Position numbers and translations under genes: made by a program. 12,045 nt of DNA, from NCBI GenBank assembly GCA_002005505.1, contig MVGU01001869.1:15001-27045 (forward strand), in the 5' to 3' direction. The notes under the pieces were generated by a model, which saw only the letters and a program-made list of their open reading frames with translations, was not told the DNA's origin and searched no databases. Source of the DNA: Botryococcus braunii (taxonomy: Eukaryota; Chlorophyta; Trebouxiophyceae). How positions within the stretch are numbered: the first letter of the stretch is position 1; every line of letters starts with the position of its first letter. Positions 1-8,075 of this stretch are shown here, piece by piece.

Positions 1-50
1 TGTGTGTGTGTGGGGGGGGGGGGGGGGGGAGGGGGGCCGGGGGTGGGCAC
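1..50. repeat. (TG)6 joined to poly-G tract
   Basis: The window opens inside a (TG)n microsatellite (six units visible, truncated by the window edge). It runs straight into 18 consecutive G at 12-29, then A, six G, CC, five G, T and three G. The + strand has enough G-runs for a G-quadruplex. The same TG/G or C/CA junction recurs at 7404-7494. Confidence 0.95.
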
Positions 51-418
51 CGGAGGTGAGGTACAGGAGTCTTCCGCAGCTTGACCGGACGAAGTCAAGA
101 TCTGCATCCGTTTGGTAGCAATGGGCGTGCAAGTTATTGAAACTTTTAGAGAGTTTATCATCAAGTGAGATGAAACTCATGAGAAAAGTACTTGGTGTCA
201 GGCTAAGCAGGCAGCAACACAGCCAGCATGGCATTGAACGACAGAGCAACGCATAAATGTGGAGTCGCACTGGGAGACCAGTCTTCTTGACTGCACCGTC
301 ATTCGATGTTGGGTAAATTTGTGGGTCATTGCACAGCAGAGAGTGTGCGTGCATTTGCATATTAGATATTGCAACTGCCCTTATTGAATGCCATGCATCT
401 CTTACTTTCTAGTTGCAG
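51..418. other. No gene seen; probably intron upstream of the terminal exon
   Basis: No convincing coding stretch is visible here. The 3' end of the interval is the pyrimidine-containing stretch CTTACTTTCTAGTTGCAG at 401-418, which reads as a splice acceptor for the exon starting at 419. An in-frame TAG at 410-412 lies inside this acceptor region, as expected if the sequence is intronic. Confidence 0.4.
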
Positions 419-973
419 GCGCTTGTGGGCGGATCGCTGGGGCATCCTATGGGGCCACCACTCCTTGGGGCCAGGCCGAGTGCTGAGCTGGGCAAGGCGA
501 AGTCCATCGTTGATGCCTGCAAGGGGGAGCCGGACCTCGACGTCTTGGCGTTTTTTAAGGATCACAACAGCAACAATCAGCTGCAATTCCCGGCCTTGGA
601 GGGGATTCTTCAAACGTCCACGCAGTTGGGAGTGCACGGCATGGCAACCCCCTTTTCACTTCTGGCGGCGTCGTCTCGGCCAGTCACACCTCCGCCGACG
701 CGTCAAGCCGAGCCTGGGCTGTCATTCCATCAGCCGCTTTCTCCAGGACGCGACCCGCTCATCGACGCGGGAGGGCCCGAATTGTGCTTCGGAGCGGACA
801 TGGACATGGCCGGTGGTCCCGCCTCCGACTTCGTGGACAGCTGCCTGCAGCAGACTCCCGAACCTGGGGATATAGACGCGTTGCCACGTGAACCCCAAGG
901 AGGAGAGGCTCTGGGTGCTGCCACGATTGAGGACGACGCCGTGGCAGATCTGGAGCTTGCGGCGCTGTTGTGA
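419..973 (+). CDS. Probable 3'-terminal exon of an unidentified gene, acidic C-terminus
   Basis: This 184-codon open stretch begins directly after a good splice acceptor (TTGCAG ending at 418) on a codon boundary and ends at TGA 971-973. It is clearly GC-richer than its flanks and uses diverse codons, so it reads like real coding sequence. I see no catalytic motif. The N-terminal 65 residues include a mixed-charge patch (ELGKAKSIVDACKGEPDLDV) and FFKDHNSNN. The middle (about residues 80-110) is rich in Pro and Ser. The last 75 residues are strongly acidic with interspersed hydrophobics (GADMDMAGG, DFVDSCLQQ), ending EDDAVADLELAALL. An acidic, hydrophobic, Pro-rich tail of this kind is common in transcriptional activation domains, but that role is only an inference. 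Upstream exons carrying any DNA-binding or catalytic domain would lie outside the window. The ATG codons inside the exon are not needed as starts. Alternative: a single-exon hypothetical protein starting internally. Confidence 0.6.
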   Translation, partial: ALVGGSLGHPMGPPLLGARPSAELGKAKSIVDACKGEPDLDVLAFFKDHNSNNQLQFPALEGILQTSTQLGVHGMATPFSLLAASSRPVTPPPTRQAEPGLSFHQPLSPGRDPLIDAGGPELCFGADMDMAGGPASDFVDSCLQQTPEPGDIDALPREPQGGEALGAATIEDDAVADLELAALL

Positions 974-1049
974 AGGCCACTTTGAAGGCCTCTTTTGGTT
1001 GCACCTGTAAACATGAACACCACCATTCTAACCTCTCAGCCAAGCTGTT

Positions 1050-1228
1050 GCTTCACAAGCTTGTGGGCACAACCTTATAAGGGCATGCAGCTGCTATAAG
1101 GGCATGCAGACCTTATAAGGGCATTAATAATGGCTTCACAAGCTTGAGGGCACAACCTTATAACGGTATGCAGACCTTATAAGGGCATGCAGACCTTATA
1201 AGGGCATTAATTAAGGGCATGCAGACAC
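1050..1228. repeat. Tandem 19 bp repeat array with four CArG boxes
   Basis: A 19 bp unit (CCTTATAAGGGCATGCAGA) is repeated about seven times with variation, within a larger duplication of roughly 82 bp (CTTCACAAGCTTGTGGGCAC at 1051 and a near copy at 1133). Perfect CCTTATAAGG palindromes lie at 1073-1082, 1111-1120, 1175-1184 and 1194-1203, with a one-base variant at 1156-1165. These match the CArG consensus CC(A/T)6GG bound by MADS-box/SRF proteins. The array begins about 80 bases after the stop of the + strand exon, so it may lie in a 3' UTR or in downstream spacer. Confidence 0.85.
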
Positions 1229-1264
1229 ACATTTCCTTTCATTTCATTCTTTTCCTTTCCTTTC
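1229..1264. repeat. Pyrimidine (TTTCC-like) tract
   Basis: This almost pure C/T stretch is built from TTTCC/TTTCA/TTTTC units and directly follows the CArG-containing array. It may be a simple-sequence remnant; no function is evident. Confidence 0.7.
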
Positions 1265-1770
1265 GTGCTTGTATTTCTGGGTTAGTTAACCCAGTAGGTT
1301 GCTATATGTAACTTTATACAAGTATACGAGTATAGATTCACAGGTATGTTTTCTATTCATGTTGAGAGGACCCTTATGCACGTATAGGCATCCTCACATG
1401 CAGGGGTCCATCTGCTGCATGTGTGTATGGTACCACTCACTCTCCGTCATGGCGTAATGAGGGGCTGTGCGCTAGGTGCACGTGCACGTGTGTAGCGATA
1501 TAGTAACTTGTCAACTTCCACACGAGCACGTTGTGGGCCCCGTAGTGCTCCATGGGTTGCATTTACGTAATAATTGAGGCGAGCGTGAGAGTGTTTTAAG
1601 GCTGTGTTGGTAATGACTAAGAAAGTCACCACTACAGTTATATAGCTCAATATGTATGGCGGGTCTTCAGCATGTACACGTATGGAGAGATCTCCTGAGG
1701 GTCCAATCACAGATAGTCGACATTGACATATGCATACTTCGTGCGTAACTCTCGATGGAGATCAGCAACC
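1265..1770. other. Noncoding spacer with a double G-box
   Basis: I see no credible coding sequence. The notable site is CACGTGCACGTG at 1479-1490, two abutting CACGTG hexamers, partly inside the palindrome GTGCACGTGCAC at 1477-1488. CACGTG is the core of plant G-boxes and of E-boxes bound by bHLH or bZIP factors. Confidence 0.5.
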
Positions 1771-1831
1771 CCTAGGGCCTGTCAAGGGAGGAGTCGCCTG
1801 GAGGCCTAGGCCTGTCAAAGGGAGGAGTTCC
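1771..1831. repeat. 34 bp imperfect tandem duplication
   Basis: CCTAGGGCCTGTCAAGGGAG at 1771 recurs as CCTAGGCCTGTCAAAGGGAG at 1805, offset by 34 bases, with similarity continuing over about 27 bases. It is a local duplication with no apparent coding role. Confidence 0.7.
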
Positions 1832-2146
1832 CTTCAAACGTTTGTAGTCGTAAGCCTTCCACTTGGACGCCTCCGATCGGACTGCAGGCGGATCTGCGTG
1901 CGATTGGCAAACTTCTAACCCCTCTTGAAGAGGGCCTCTTCGAAGAATTCACATTGATTCTATGGGGTCCTGGTCCTCCCACTCCCCTGGGGGACCCCCT
2001 CCGGAGTTTTCGTGCCTCCGCATGCATTTGGATGCGCAGCTACATAACACGCTGGTGCTTGCGACGAAATGAGCTAGCTGCAGCTACAGGGCCCACTTAA
2101 AGATTTCACAGTTTCTGGAATGATCATGAGATGGCCCTGGACTAAT

Positions 2147-2298
<152 letters not shown>

Positions 2299-2355
2299 TA
2301 GTTCATGGATCAGTTGAGTATGTACTGCAGTATGTACTAGCTGAAGCAGTGCATA

Positions 2356-2394
2356 GGTCCCTTAAGGGTTGTCCATAGGGACCCTGTATATAAA
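2356..2394 (+). promoter_or_regulatory. TATA-box candidate with upstream hairpin
   Basis: TATATAAA at 2387-2394 matches a eukaryotic TATA box. It is preceded by an inverted repeat: GGTCCCT at 2356-2362 pairs with AGGGACC at 2377-2383 across a 14-base loop. A pyrimidine-rich stretch (CCCCTCTTCTTTTGCC) follows where an initiator could lie. No clear downstream coding region was found, so this could serve a noncoding transcript or be part of an old LTR. The nearby AT microsatellite makes chance AT-rich matches more likely. Confidence 0.3.
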
Positions 2395-2399
2395 CATGC

Positions 2400-3126
2400 C
2401 CCTCTTCTTTTGCCAAGCTTGCAAGTCAGGCTGATTAGGCTAGCTTTAGCATTAGCAGTCAAGTATCACCAGAGCAGTCTAATCAAGCATCAAAGCCTTG
2501 GGGTGGCAACCACATGGCAATAGGCTCGGATTTGCAAGTGTCAGTCCTAGTGCGTCCGTATTTCAGTTAGATTTCGTAACCCAGTACAGGCCTGGGCGCA
2601 GTGGAAATCCATTTTCATATGGGCGATCTTGGCGCCATATGGTACGCAGGGCATGCGCATGTCCGGGTGCCGCTTCCACTAGGGCTTGCACTTCTGATGA
2701 AGAAACAGGGGTGCGGCCAGCGGGGTTGGGGCAATTAGGAAAAGAGTTGCAGCTGTTCTGAGTTTTTAATGTTGCAAATTGGTGCACCATTGGGGCCTAA
2801 AGGAATCGTGTCCACCGTGCAGTCGTTTAAACGAAATTTCTGTGGAAAAAGTGCTTGCAATTGTGTTCTTTTCATGTATGTACACATCCATGAAAAGAGG
2901 CTTCTGGCCATATGCATGCGTGGAGGGCCTTAACATAAGAGACCTTGGGTCAAAGCCAACAATATTGGCGACTGCTGTCTATGCAAGCCGGTTGCGGCTT
3001 TTTTCCATGAATGCATCCATGTGGTGGTAACCACTGTGAAATGCCTTGGCGAATGCATTCTCACGTCCCATCGACCCGCGCTAGCACCTTTTGAGCGTCA
3101 GGCCTTCATCGACATCTAGCCCATGG
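2400..3126. other. No recognisable gene; short unsupported ORFs only
   Basis: Open frames exist on both strands (about 2498-2761 on + and 2563-2790 on -) in a slightly GC-richer patch. They overlap each other, have no recognisable domain and no clear splice framework. I see no terminal repeats that would define a transposon. Confidence 0.4.
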
Positions 3127-3251
3127 GTGAGTGCACGTGGCTCATGACGAGCATGATCATGGAGGAGCAGAAGCCCTCATTTGCAGAACCCATGTTGCAG
3201 GACACCCAAGCGCTTAAAAGCCGTTTCTGTGCTTCGTTTCTAAATTTACAG
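3127..3251 (+). other. Possible 125-base intron
   Basis: A consensus donor (CATGG|GTGAGT, cut after 3126) is followed 125 bases later by CGTTTCTAAATTTACAG|GC. That acceptor has a branch-point-like TCTAAAT and ends at 3251. The pair would make a well-formed short intron. The flanking sequence is not strongly coding: the downstream side stays open only to a TAG near 3311, and the upstream side has stops in every frame within about 60 bases. It could be an intron of a noncoding or UTR exon, or a chance match. Confidence 0.25.
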
Positions 3252-3383
3252 GCAGCCTCATCTGCTATTCGTTTGGTAGCAGGACCTCTAGAATTTTATG
3301 GGTGGTGCTAGCATAACCATTAACCTCAAGCGCTTGTGCGTTATCAAAATGGGTATGAGCTGCATTTTCTAATTTTGGTTTCT

Positions 3384-3409
3384 ATTACACTGTATATGTA
3401 CAGTGTAAT
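3384..3409. other. Perfect 11 bp hairpin
   Basis: ATTACACTGTA at 3384-3394 is exactly complementary to TACAGTGTAAT at 3399-3409, with the 4-base loop TATG. No oligo-T follows immediately. A second imperfect AT-rich palindrome, running from CTATATATGC to CTTATATATAG around 3415-3446, follows within 10 bases. Confidence 0.8.
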
Positions 3410-3675
3410 CTGTGGCTATATATGCATATGCATATGCTTATATATAGTTACAAGCGTACCTCGATGCTTGTGCGGATCTTGTTGGTCTCGTGCGCGACCT
3501 GTATGCACGGAGGGAGTGCAAGTATTCAGTCAATAGAGATGCATAGATTTGACCCTCACTTTGATGGGCAGCTGCGAGAGCTGCTTCATCTCATATCGGT
3601 TATACCTTGTATATAGGGTAGCAGTGAGAGAGACGGTATAGAGACAGAAAGCGCCCGTGGCTAGGGGCCCTTAGG

Positions 3676-3718
3676 GGTGCAGGCCTGGGGTAGATAGGTG
3701 CAAGCCCTAGGGTAGATA
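3676..3718. repeat. 21-22 bp tandem duplication
   Basis: GGTGCAGGCCTGGGGTAGATA at 3676-3696 is followed directly by a near copy reading GGTGCAAGCCCTAGGGTAG at 3697-3715 and continuing to 3718. A short G-run (TCGGGGGCGGGGG) follows near 3731. No function is evident. Confidence 0.75.
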
Positions 3719-3724
3719 CGTGAA

Positions 3725-4847
3725 GTTTTTTCGGGGGCGGGGGTTCAGAAGCCCATCTGAAGCTTAAGATAATTTATCCATTGTGTATCGCGAATGCAAT
3801 GTGCGATACCTGGATCCTTTGACCAGCAGTGGGAATCAAGTTGGTCGTGGAAGACCTAGGTCATGATTTAAAGTATAGGATTCCTCGAGGGTAAGATCTG
3901 GTGTGTCCATCTTATAAGAGATCAAGCTCTAGTACCGCTGGGTCCGACACGTGTGGGTTCACACGTATAATACATGTCCACCCATACTCCTTTCCTATAA
4001 GATTCTCTTTGCGGAGCCACGTGGTCCACATGCTTGCAAAGCTGTACATTTATGGCACTTTTCTTAGGAGACCTGGTACCACTAGAAGACTGGTTGTCCA
4101 CTAGTTCTTTCAGGAAACCTTCCAAGTAATCCCGGAGGCTGTGCACTTCGTTTGAATGTATATGCCACGTGGGCAGCCTAGGCTGAATTAGGAAGTAAAG
4201 ACCGGGCCTGGCATATCCAGACGCAGGTTAAGCTGAATTCTTGAAGATCAAACCGGTTCCTTGACCATATCTGTAGAGCTTCGCCTCGTGTCAGTCCAAG
4301 ACGTATGTAGTGCATGCATAAGCACTACGTCTAGCGAGTTAGTAAGTGCTCTGGACAGCTTGTAGAGGACATGTCTTGAGTACCATATTTTAGCATTTAT
4401 CGCACTCGAGTTTACTTTAGCATTCGCTCAAATTGCCTTCTTATGGGGCAAATTAGGTTGATTGCAACAATGGTTGTCAATTGACTTGCAAGTGGAATAT
4501 CTGGGGATTAATCAGCTGCAGGTTGGTTGCGTGGCCGTCAGCTTGATATGCACAATATTGACTCTTCAGCTGACCACGGGGCACTTGGGATATCCTTTGA
4601 AGGAAGAATCTCTTTCAAACTCTGCTGTATATACTAGAGCTCTTGAGGGTATGCAACGGGACTGGTAAATTACATTTCATGCAACGCAGCTTTGCGAGGG
4701 TGTTAACAACATGTATGCATAAACAGAAGTATTTGGGATCTGACCTTAGGGCAGCGCTGACCTGTGCGCTTCATTTTTGGCGAATTCAAGGCAGGTCCTA
4801 TGGCTGTTCCAGGTCTTTGGAGGATGCGCAGCAAACAAGCTCCGGAT
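3725..4847. other. Noncoding region with three CACGTG sites and one hairpin
   Basis: I find no supportable gene here. CACGTG cores occur at 3948-3953 (in ACACGTGT), 4018-4023 and 4166-4171; the last two sit in full CCACGTGG palindromes. An imperfect hairpin lies at 4299-4332, where AGACGTA...GTGC pairs with GCACTACGTCT with a 4-base bulge and the loop around ATGCATAA. Short ORFs in the interval look random. Confidence 0.4.
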
Positions 4848-5078
4848 GGATCCAGGTATTCACTTGTAGAGTATTGATTAAGCAGCATATGCAACGTGAG
4901 GATCCAGGTATTCATGTGTTGAGTATTGATTAAGCAGTGTATGCATCGTGTGGATCCAGGTATTAATGCATGCTGGGAATATATTAATGTGTCGATTACA
5001 TATAGCAAGCAGTGAAGACAGCGTGTGCATCCAGGTATTCTTGTATCGAGTAATTGGCCAATGTATGCAGTGTGTCCT
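4848..5078. repeat. 52 bp degenerate minisatellite, four units
   Basis: Units begin at 4848, 4900 and 4952 (exact 52-base spacing) with GGATCCAGGTATT, and at 5027 with GCATCCAGGTATT. Units share GAGTATTGATTAAGCAG followed by a GTATGCA-like stretch. The third unit is expanded to 75 bases. Short open frames across it on either strand (for example - strand 4703-5104) follow from the repeat and show no protein family feature. Confidence 0.85.
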
Positions 5079-6049
5079 ACTTGCGCAGGGACAAACAACA
5101 ACATTGAGGGTTCTCCAGGCCCTCGGAGGCTACATTTTATAGTTCTTAATCACCAGTGTTAGTTAATAGTGCAATCAGGGCTCTGCAGAAGCCCGCAGCT
5201 GTCTGCAGATGATGATCTTTAAGATCACGTATTCTGTATTCGTGCAGAATGGATATCTTACGCAAGGCTACGCAATTAATGTGATCCGTGGCCACCGTTG
5301 CAGAATTGCATATGCACACGAAGTTTTGTGAATTCATGTGCGTGATTGCGTCAAGCAGACTGGCACGCAGAAGCTATGAGGGTTTCTGTTGCTAGTCTGG
5401 CGCACTCATGTTGGTAGTTTCAAGGATATGACTTAGTTATGAATTTTGGGTCAAGGACTAGATCGGCTACAACGATGTACTGGACAATGTTTTGAGAGCT
5501 CGAGCATATAGTGCTTAGAGGAAAAAAGATCGACGTTAACATGAACCTTGACCACGTGATTTTTCCCACGTTGGCAATTTTGATGTTGAAAGATCTGGCA
5601 TATGTACAAGAAAATTCTTAGGTGATCATGTTTGACGTTGTTCCTCTAGGTGTGTGCAATGCACCTCCTGAGGGGAACCCTGGCGATAACCGACCGACCG
5701 ACCAATCAAGGCCTTGAGACAAAAACGAGTTCTTTGCATAGGTGCTCTGTAAGTGCTGTGCAAAGCTAGTGAACCTCGTTGGATGATATGTACAGGCCAG
5801 CACCCTCTTACAAGAATTGGTCAGCGAGGATTGCAATACAATATTGCTATCCGAGGCTTGAGCCTCTCTAAGGTGCTGTGTCAGATACCAAAGGACTTCG
5901 TCCATATGCGTACGGTTAGGGCCTCTGCACAAAGGCCTCAGTACATGAAAGCTCGGTTTCATGTATGTGTGTGGCTATAAATGCATTCGAATTCGAAAGT
6001 GCGCGGATCCGCTCAGCGGAGCAATGCAAAGTCCGTGGTTATCTCTGAA
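5079..6049. other. Nothing recognisable
   Basis: This AT-balanced sequence has only short, overlapping open frames on both strands and no obvious repeats beyond a short (CGAC)3 near 5688-5702. One CACGTG lies at 5553-5558. I see no gene, RNA or mobile element. Confidence 0.4.
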
Positions 6050-6303
6050 CCTAACCACTATATCGGTGGCCGGGTAAACGCTATCAAAGCCTCTGTTGAT
6101 GCCATCAATTAGGACTTCTGAGGTGAGAAAGCTGAAATAAAGCGAACTCTTTGAAGAATTTGTGAATGGAGGGGCTTGACTATTCCAAGCGGACTCAGTT
6201 CAGTCGTTCTTAAAGGTTGACATGGTTACGGGCCTTGAGGAAAGATCCACCAAGTTAGATGACCACATTGATATCATCGATCTGATGATCGATTATCGGT
6301 CAT
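6050..6303 (+). pseudogene. Possible decayed coding remnant, unidentified
   Basis: The three + frames here contain short coding-like pieces separated by stops and apparent frame changes. One frame reads a peptide beginning PNHYIGGRVNAIKASVDAIN before a TAG near 6108. Another frame is open from about 6182 to the TGA near 6302 and includes LKVDMVTGLEERSTKLDDHI, rich in charged residues and Leu/Ile with a coiled-coil-like spacing. Such coiled-coil stretches occur in the N-terminal part of some retrotransposon gag-like proteins, but I cannot assign it to a family. It may be chance. Confidence 0.2.
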
Positions 6304-6778
6304 GACGACTTCATGTTAAGGAGTAGGAGGCTTAGAATCTACTTTGCAATAGGTATTTCTGTTTTTTGAGAAGAAATATCAAGAGCCTGAGCTGAGAATG
6401 TTCGGGCTTGAGGTAGCGTCTGGCAATATTGTAACGCAGTAAGCAAACAATGCAGTTTCACATGGCCAGTGCGGATATGTGTTTCAGCAATTGTTGAGGG
6501 TCGTGGATGCTTATCCCATCTGGGGTATTCATGTGATACACGTGTCCATTTACGTGTTTCAGCACGTGCTTGCTTGATGGAGGCTCCTACGCCTATTCTG
6601 ACCTGACAGGGGTTGACAAGGTTTTTTAAACAGCAATTGTTTATGTGAAATACATTGTTAACACGTGTCATACATACATGTATTCCTCATGTTGTGCACA
6701 AGCCAGAGGCCAAGAACGAATGTAGGCGGTGGCACATAACCAACATGATCAAGCGTGAAAGTTAAAACACAAATTGAT
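6304..6778. other. No gene seen
   Basis: Only short random ORFs are present. Three CACGTG cores occur at 6539-6544, 6563-6568 and 6662-6667. I see no repeats or RNA features. Confidence 0.4.
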
Positions 6779-6875
6779 GGGGGGGGGGGGGCAAGGGAGA
6801 GAGATGGAGGAGGTGGGTGGAAGGGCGAGCCCCCCCCGGGGGGGGGGGTGCGGGGAGGGACGGGGGCGAGAAAAC
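6779..6875. repeat. G13 run, purine tract and C8/G11 inverted run
   Basis: Thirteen G occupy 6779-6791, followed by a purine-rich stretch. Eight C at 6830-6837 then abut eleven G at 6838-6848, a self-complementary homopolymer pair, with more G-runs to about 6867. ORFs through this region (Pro/Gly-rich on both strands) reflect the composition. Confidence 0.9.
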
Positions 6876-7017
6876 GGGGAATGCTGAGTTCTATTGCGCC
6901 TATTTGTCGGGGTTTCGAAGCATGCATTTTGCACAGGGAACAAACAGAAGTATTGTTCATGCCTTGTTTATGGTGGACGGACATGCGCATGCCTTCAGAA
7001 GAAACATGACTGGAAAA

Positions 7018-7041
7018 GGGCGAGAATGGCCATTCTCGCCC
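7018..7041. other. Perfect 24 bp palindrome
   Basis: The half-site GGGCGAGAATGG is followed immediately by its exact reverse complement, with no spacer. It is followed by a further short CCCCGGGG-type palindrome (about 7039-7048). It could be a dimeric protein-binding site or a cruciform seed; no family is evident. Confidence 0.9.
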
Positions 7042-7062
7042 CCCGGGGCCTGACAAGACTAG

Positions 7063-7174
7063 ATATGACGATACTGGTGATGGTGATGGCAATGATGACG
7101 ATGACGATGACAATGATGACGAAGACGATAATTACGATAGTGATAATGATTACGATAATAATGATGACGATATC
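7063..7174 (+). repeat. Degenerate (GAY)n trinucleotide tract
   Basis: About 110 bases made largely of GAT/GAC/AAT triplets. One frame reads an Asp/Asn-rich peptide (DDTGDGDGNDDDDDDNDDE and onward) to a TGA near 7180, and another reads Met/Thr/Ile. I treat it as a simple-sequence tract. An acidic-tail exon is possible but has no supporting splice context. Confidence 0.8.
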
Positions 7175-7403
7175 ATCAACTGTTGAGAGTAAGGATGCGA
7201 AAGTCTAGGCGTTATTACATCAGTACATAAAGCTTTCCCAGCAACAAAGGGTTGGACGGGCTGTTAAAAAAATGGCCTTTGTGAGATTGCCCCCTGCTCC
7301 TACTGCTGGCTTCAGCCCCTCTGCTCCTAATCTCAAGTACAATTGTACTAGCATCAACACTCATAAACCCCAAGCAACGGTGTAGGCTACCGACACACCC
7401 ACA

Positions 7404-7412
7404 CCCCCCCCC

Positions 7413-7494
<82 letters not shown>
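7404..7494. repeat. C12 joined to (AC)40 microsatellite
   Basis: Twelve C (7404-7415) run into an uninterrupted CA repeat ending at 7494. Read on the - strand it is (TG)40 followed by G12. It sits at the end of the - strand tRNA-like element described at 7735-7806 and could be that element's tail. Cys/Val or His/Thr ORFs across it are simple-sequence translation. Confidence 0.97.
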
Positions 7495-7495
<1 letters not shown>

Positions 7496-7734
7496 CCGGC
7501 TTTTATGGAAACGTTTCCGGCTCTGCATCGCTCTAAATCCTCTGTTAGCACACTCAAAATTTGCTCCCAAACTCCAAAAGAAAAAAGAGAAGATATGCGC
7601 TTCCGACTCTGCCAATCTGAGGCCAGTTTTGTCGTCTGTGGGATCTCTTCGGAATGCCCGACCGAGTTCCTGTCGGTAGCTACATGAAGCTATCATCTAA
7701 ATTACAGACAAAAAAATAAAACAGACAGATACCG

Positions 7735-7806
7735 GAAGTGGCGGGAATCGAACCCGCTGCCTGCTTACGGCAAAGATGCCGCTGCCACTGCCCCGTCGGG
7801 GACAAC
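7735..7806 (-). other. tRNA-like sequence (A/B boxes), probably a SINE head or tRNA pseudogene
   Basis: On the - strand there is a perfect T-arm: GCGGG-TTCGATT-CCCGC, containing the Pol III B box GGTTCGATTCC (7754-7744). It is followed by CACTTCC and G, as in an acceptor 3' strand. Upstream, GGGGCAGTGGCAG (7794-7782) resembles an A box (TGGCNNAGTGG). The D-arm, anticodon arm and variable loop do not fold properly, no exact GGAAGTG 5' strand exists, and the element is too short, so it is not a functional tRNA. Oligo-T (T7 at 7716-7710 on this strand) lies 20-25 bases downstream and could end Pol III transcription. The 5' part overlaps the end of the predicted exon at 7765-7917. Confidence 0.5.
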
Positions 7807-7917
7807 AGCTGCTGCGGTGGCAGCCTTTGTGGCTGTGACCAGTCCCGAAGGAGGGAGTGCGGAAGCCTTTGGAGCCGGTGCCTTTACGGCTGGCTTAGCC
7901 ACAGCAACAGCGGGGCC
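7765..7917 (-). CDS. Predicted exon of an Ala/Pro/Val-rich protein (downstream exon)
   Basis: On the - strand an acceptor-like ATGCAG ends at 7918, and an in-phase open stretch begins GPAVAVAKPAVKAPAPKAS and continues for 50 codons to TAA 7767-7765. Its composition (Ala, Pro, Val, Lys; KAPAPKA, ATKAATAAA) matches the upstream exon at 8284-8577, which is the main reason for joining them. The exon may instead end at 7769, where GTAAGC (7768-7763) would be a good donor; in that case the stop is intronic. The acceptor lacks a strong pyrimidine tract. Lys-Ala-Pro-rich low-complexity segments occur in histone H1 tails and in linkers of many algal proteins; no family is assignable. The 3' end of the exon overlaps the tRNA-like sequence, so part of the exon could be exapted from it. 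Confidence 0.4.
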   Translation of the reverse strand, partial: GPAVAVAKPAVKAPAPKASALPPSGLVTATKAATAAAVVPDGAVAAASLP

Positions 7918-8075
7918 CTGCATGGTCCAGCAGCGCATTTCAGTCTCAGTCACGCAGCCCACTTCAGTGTCTAATCCGGAAAAGTGCCGGTCTTGACAAT
8001 ACCCATGCTGGCGTTGCTGAGCCCCACCCCCCCCCCCCTTTCTCTCCGTGGCTGTGTCTGTCCCTCGCTTATTTC

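Noticed and set aside
2498..2790. Overlapping + and - ORFs in a slightly GC-rich patch
   Set aside because: Both strands are open, there is no recognisable family, and no consistent splice or start context favours either.
6658..7113. 151-codon - strand ORF rich in Ser and Pro
   Set aside because: It is produced by the GAY tract, C/G homopolymers and purine tract; no domain and no constraint visible.
7336..7349. 14 bp palindrome AGTACAATTGTACT
   Set aside because: Real, but isolated and short; no reason to give it a function beyond chance.
7505..7687. 60-codon + strand ORF between the microsatellite and the tRNA-like sequence
   Set aside because: The opposite strand is open over the same bases, there is no splice or promoter context, and it lies in the putative SINE body.
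7735..7810. A functional tRNA gene
   Set aside because: The T-arm is perfect, but the acceptor 5' strand, D-arm, U33 and variable loop are missing or do not fold.
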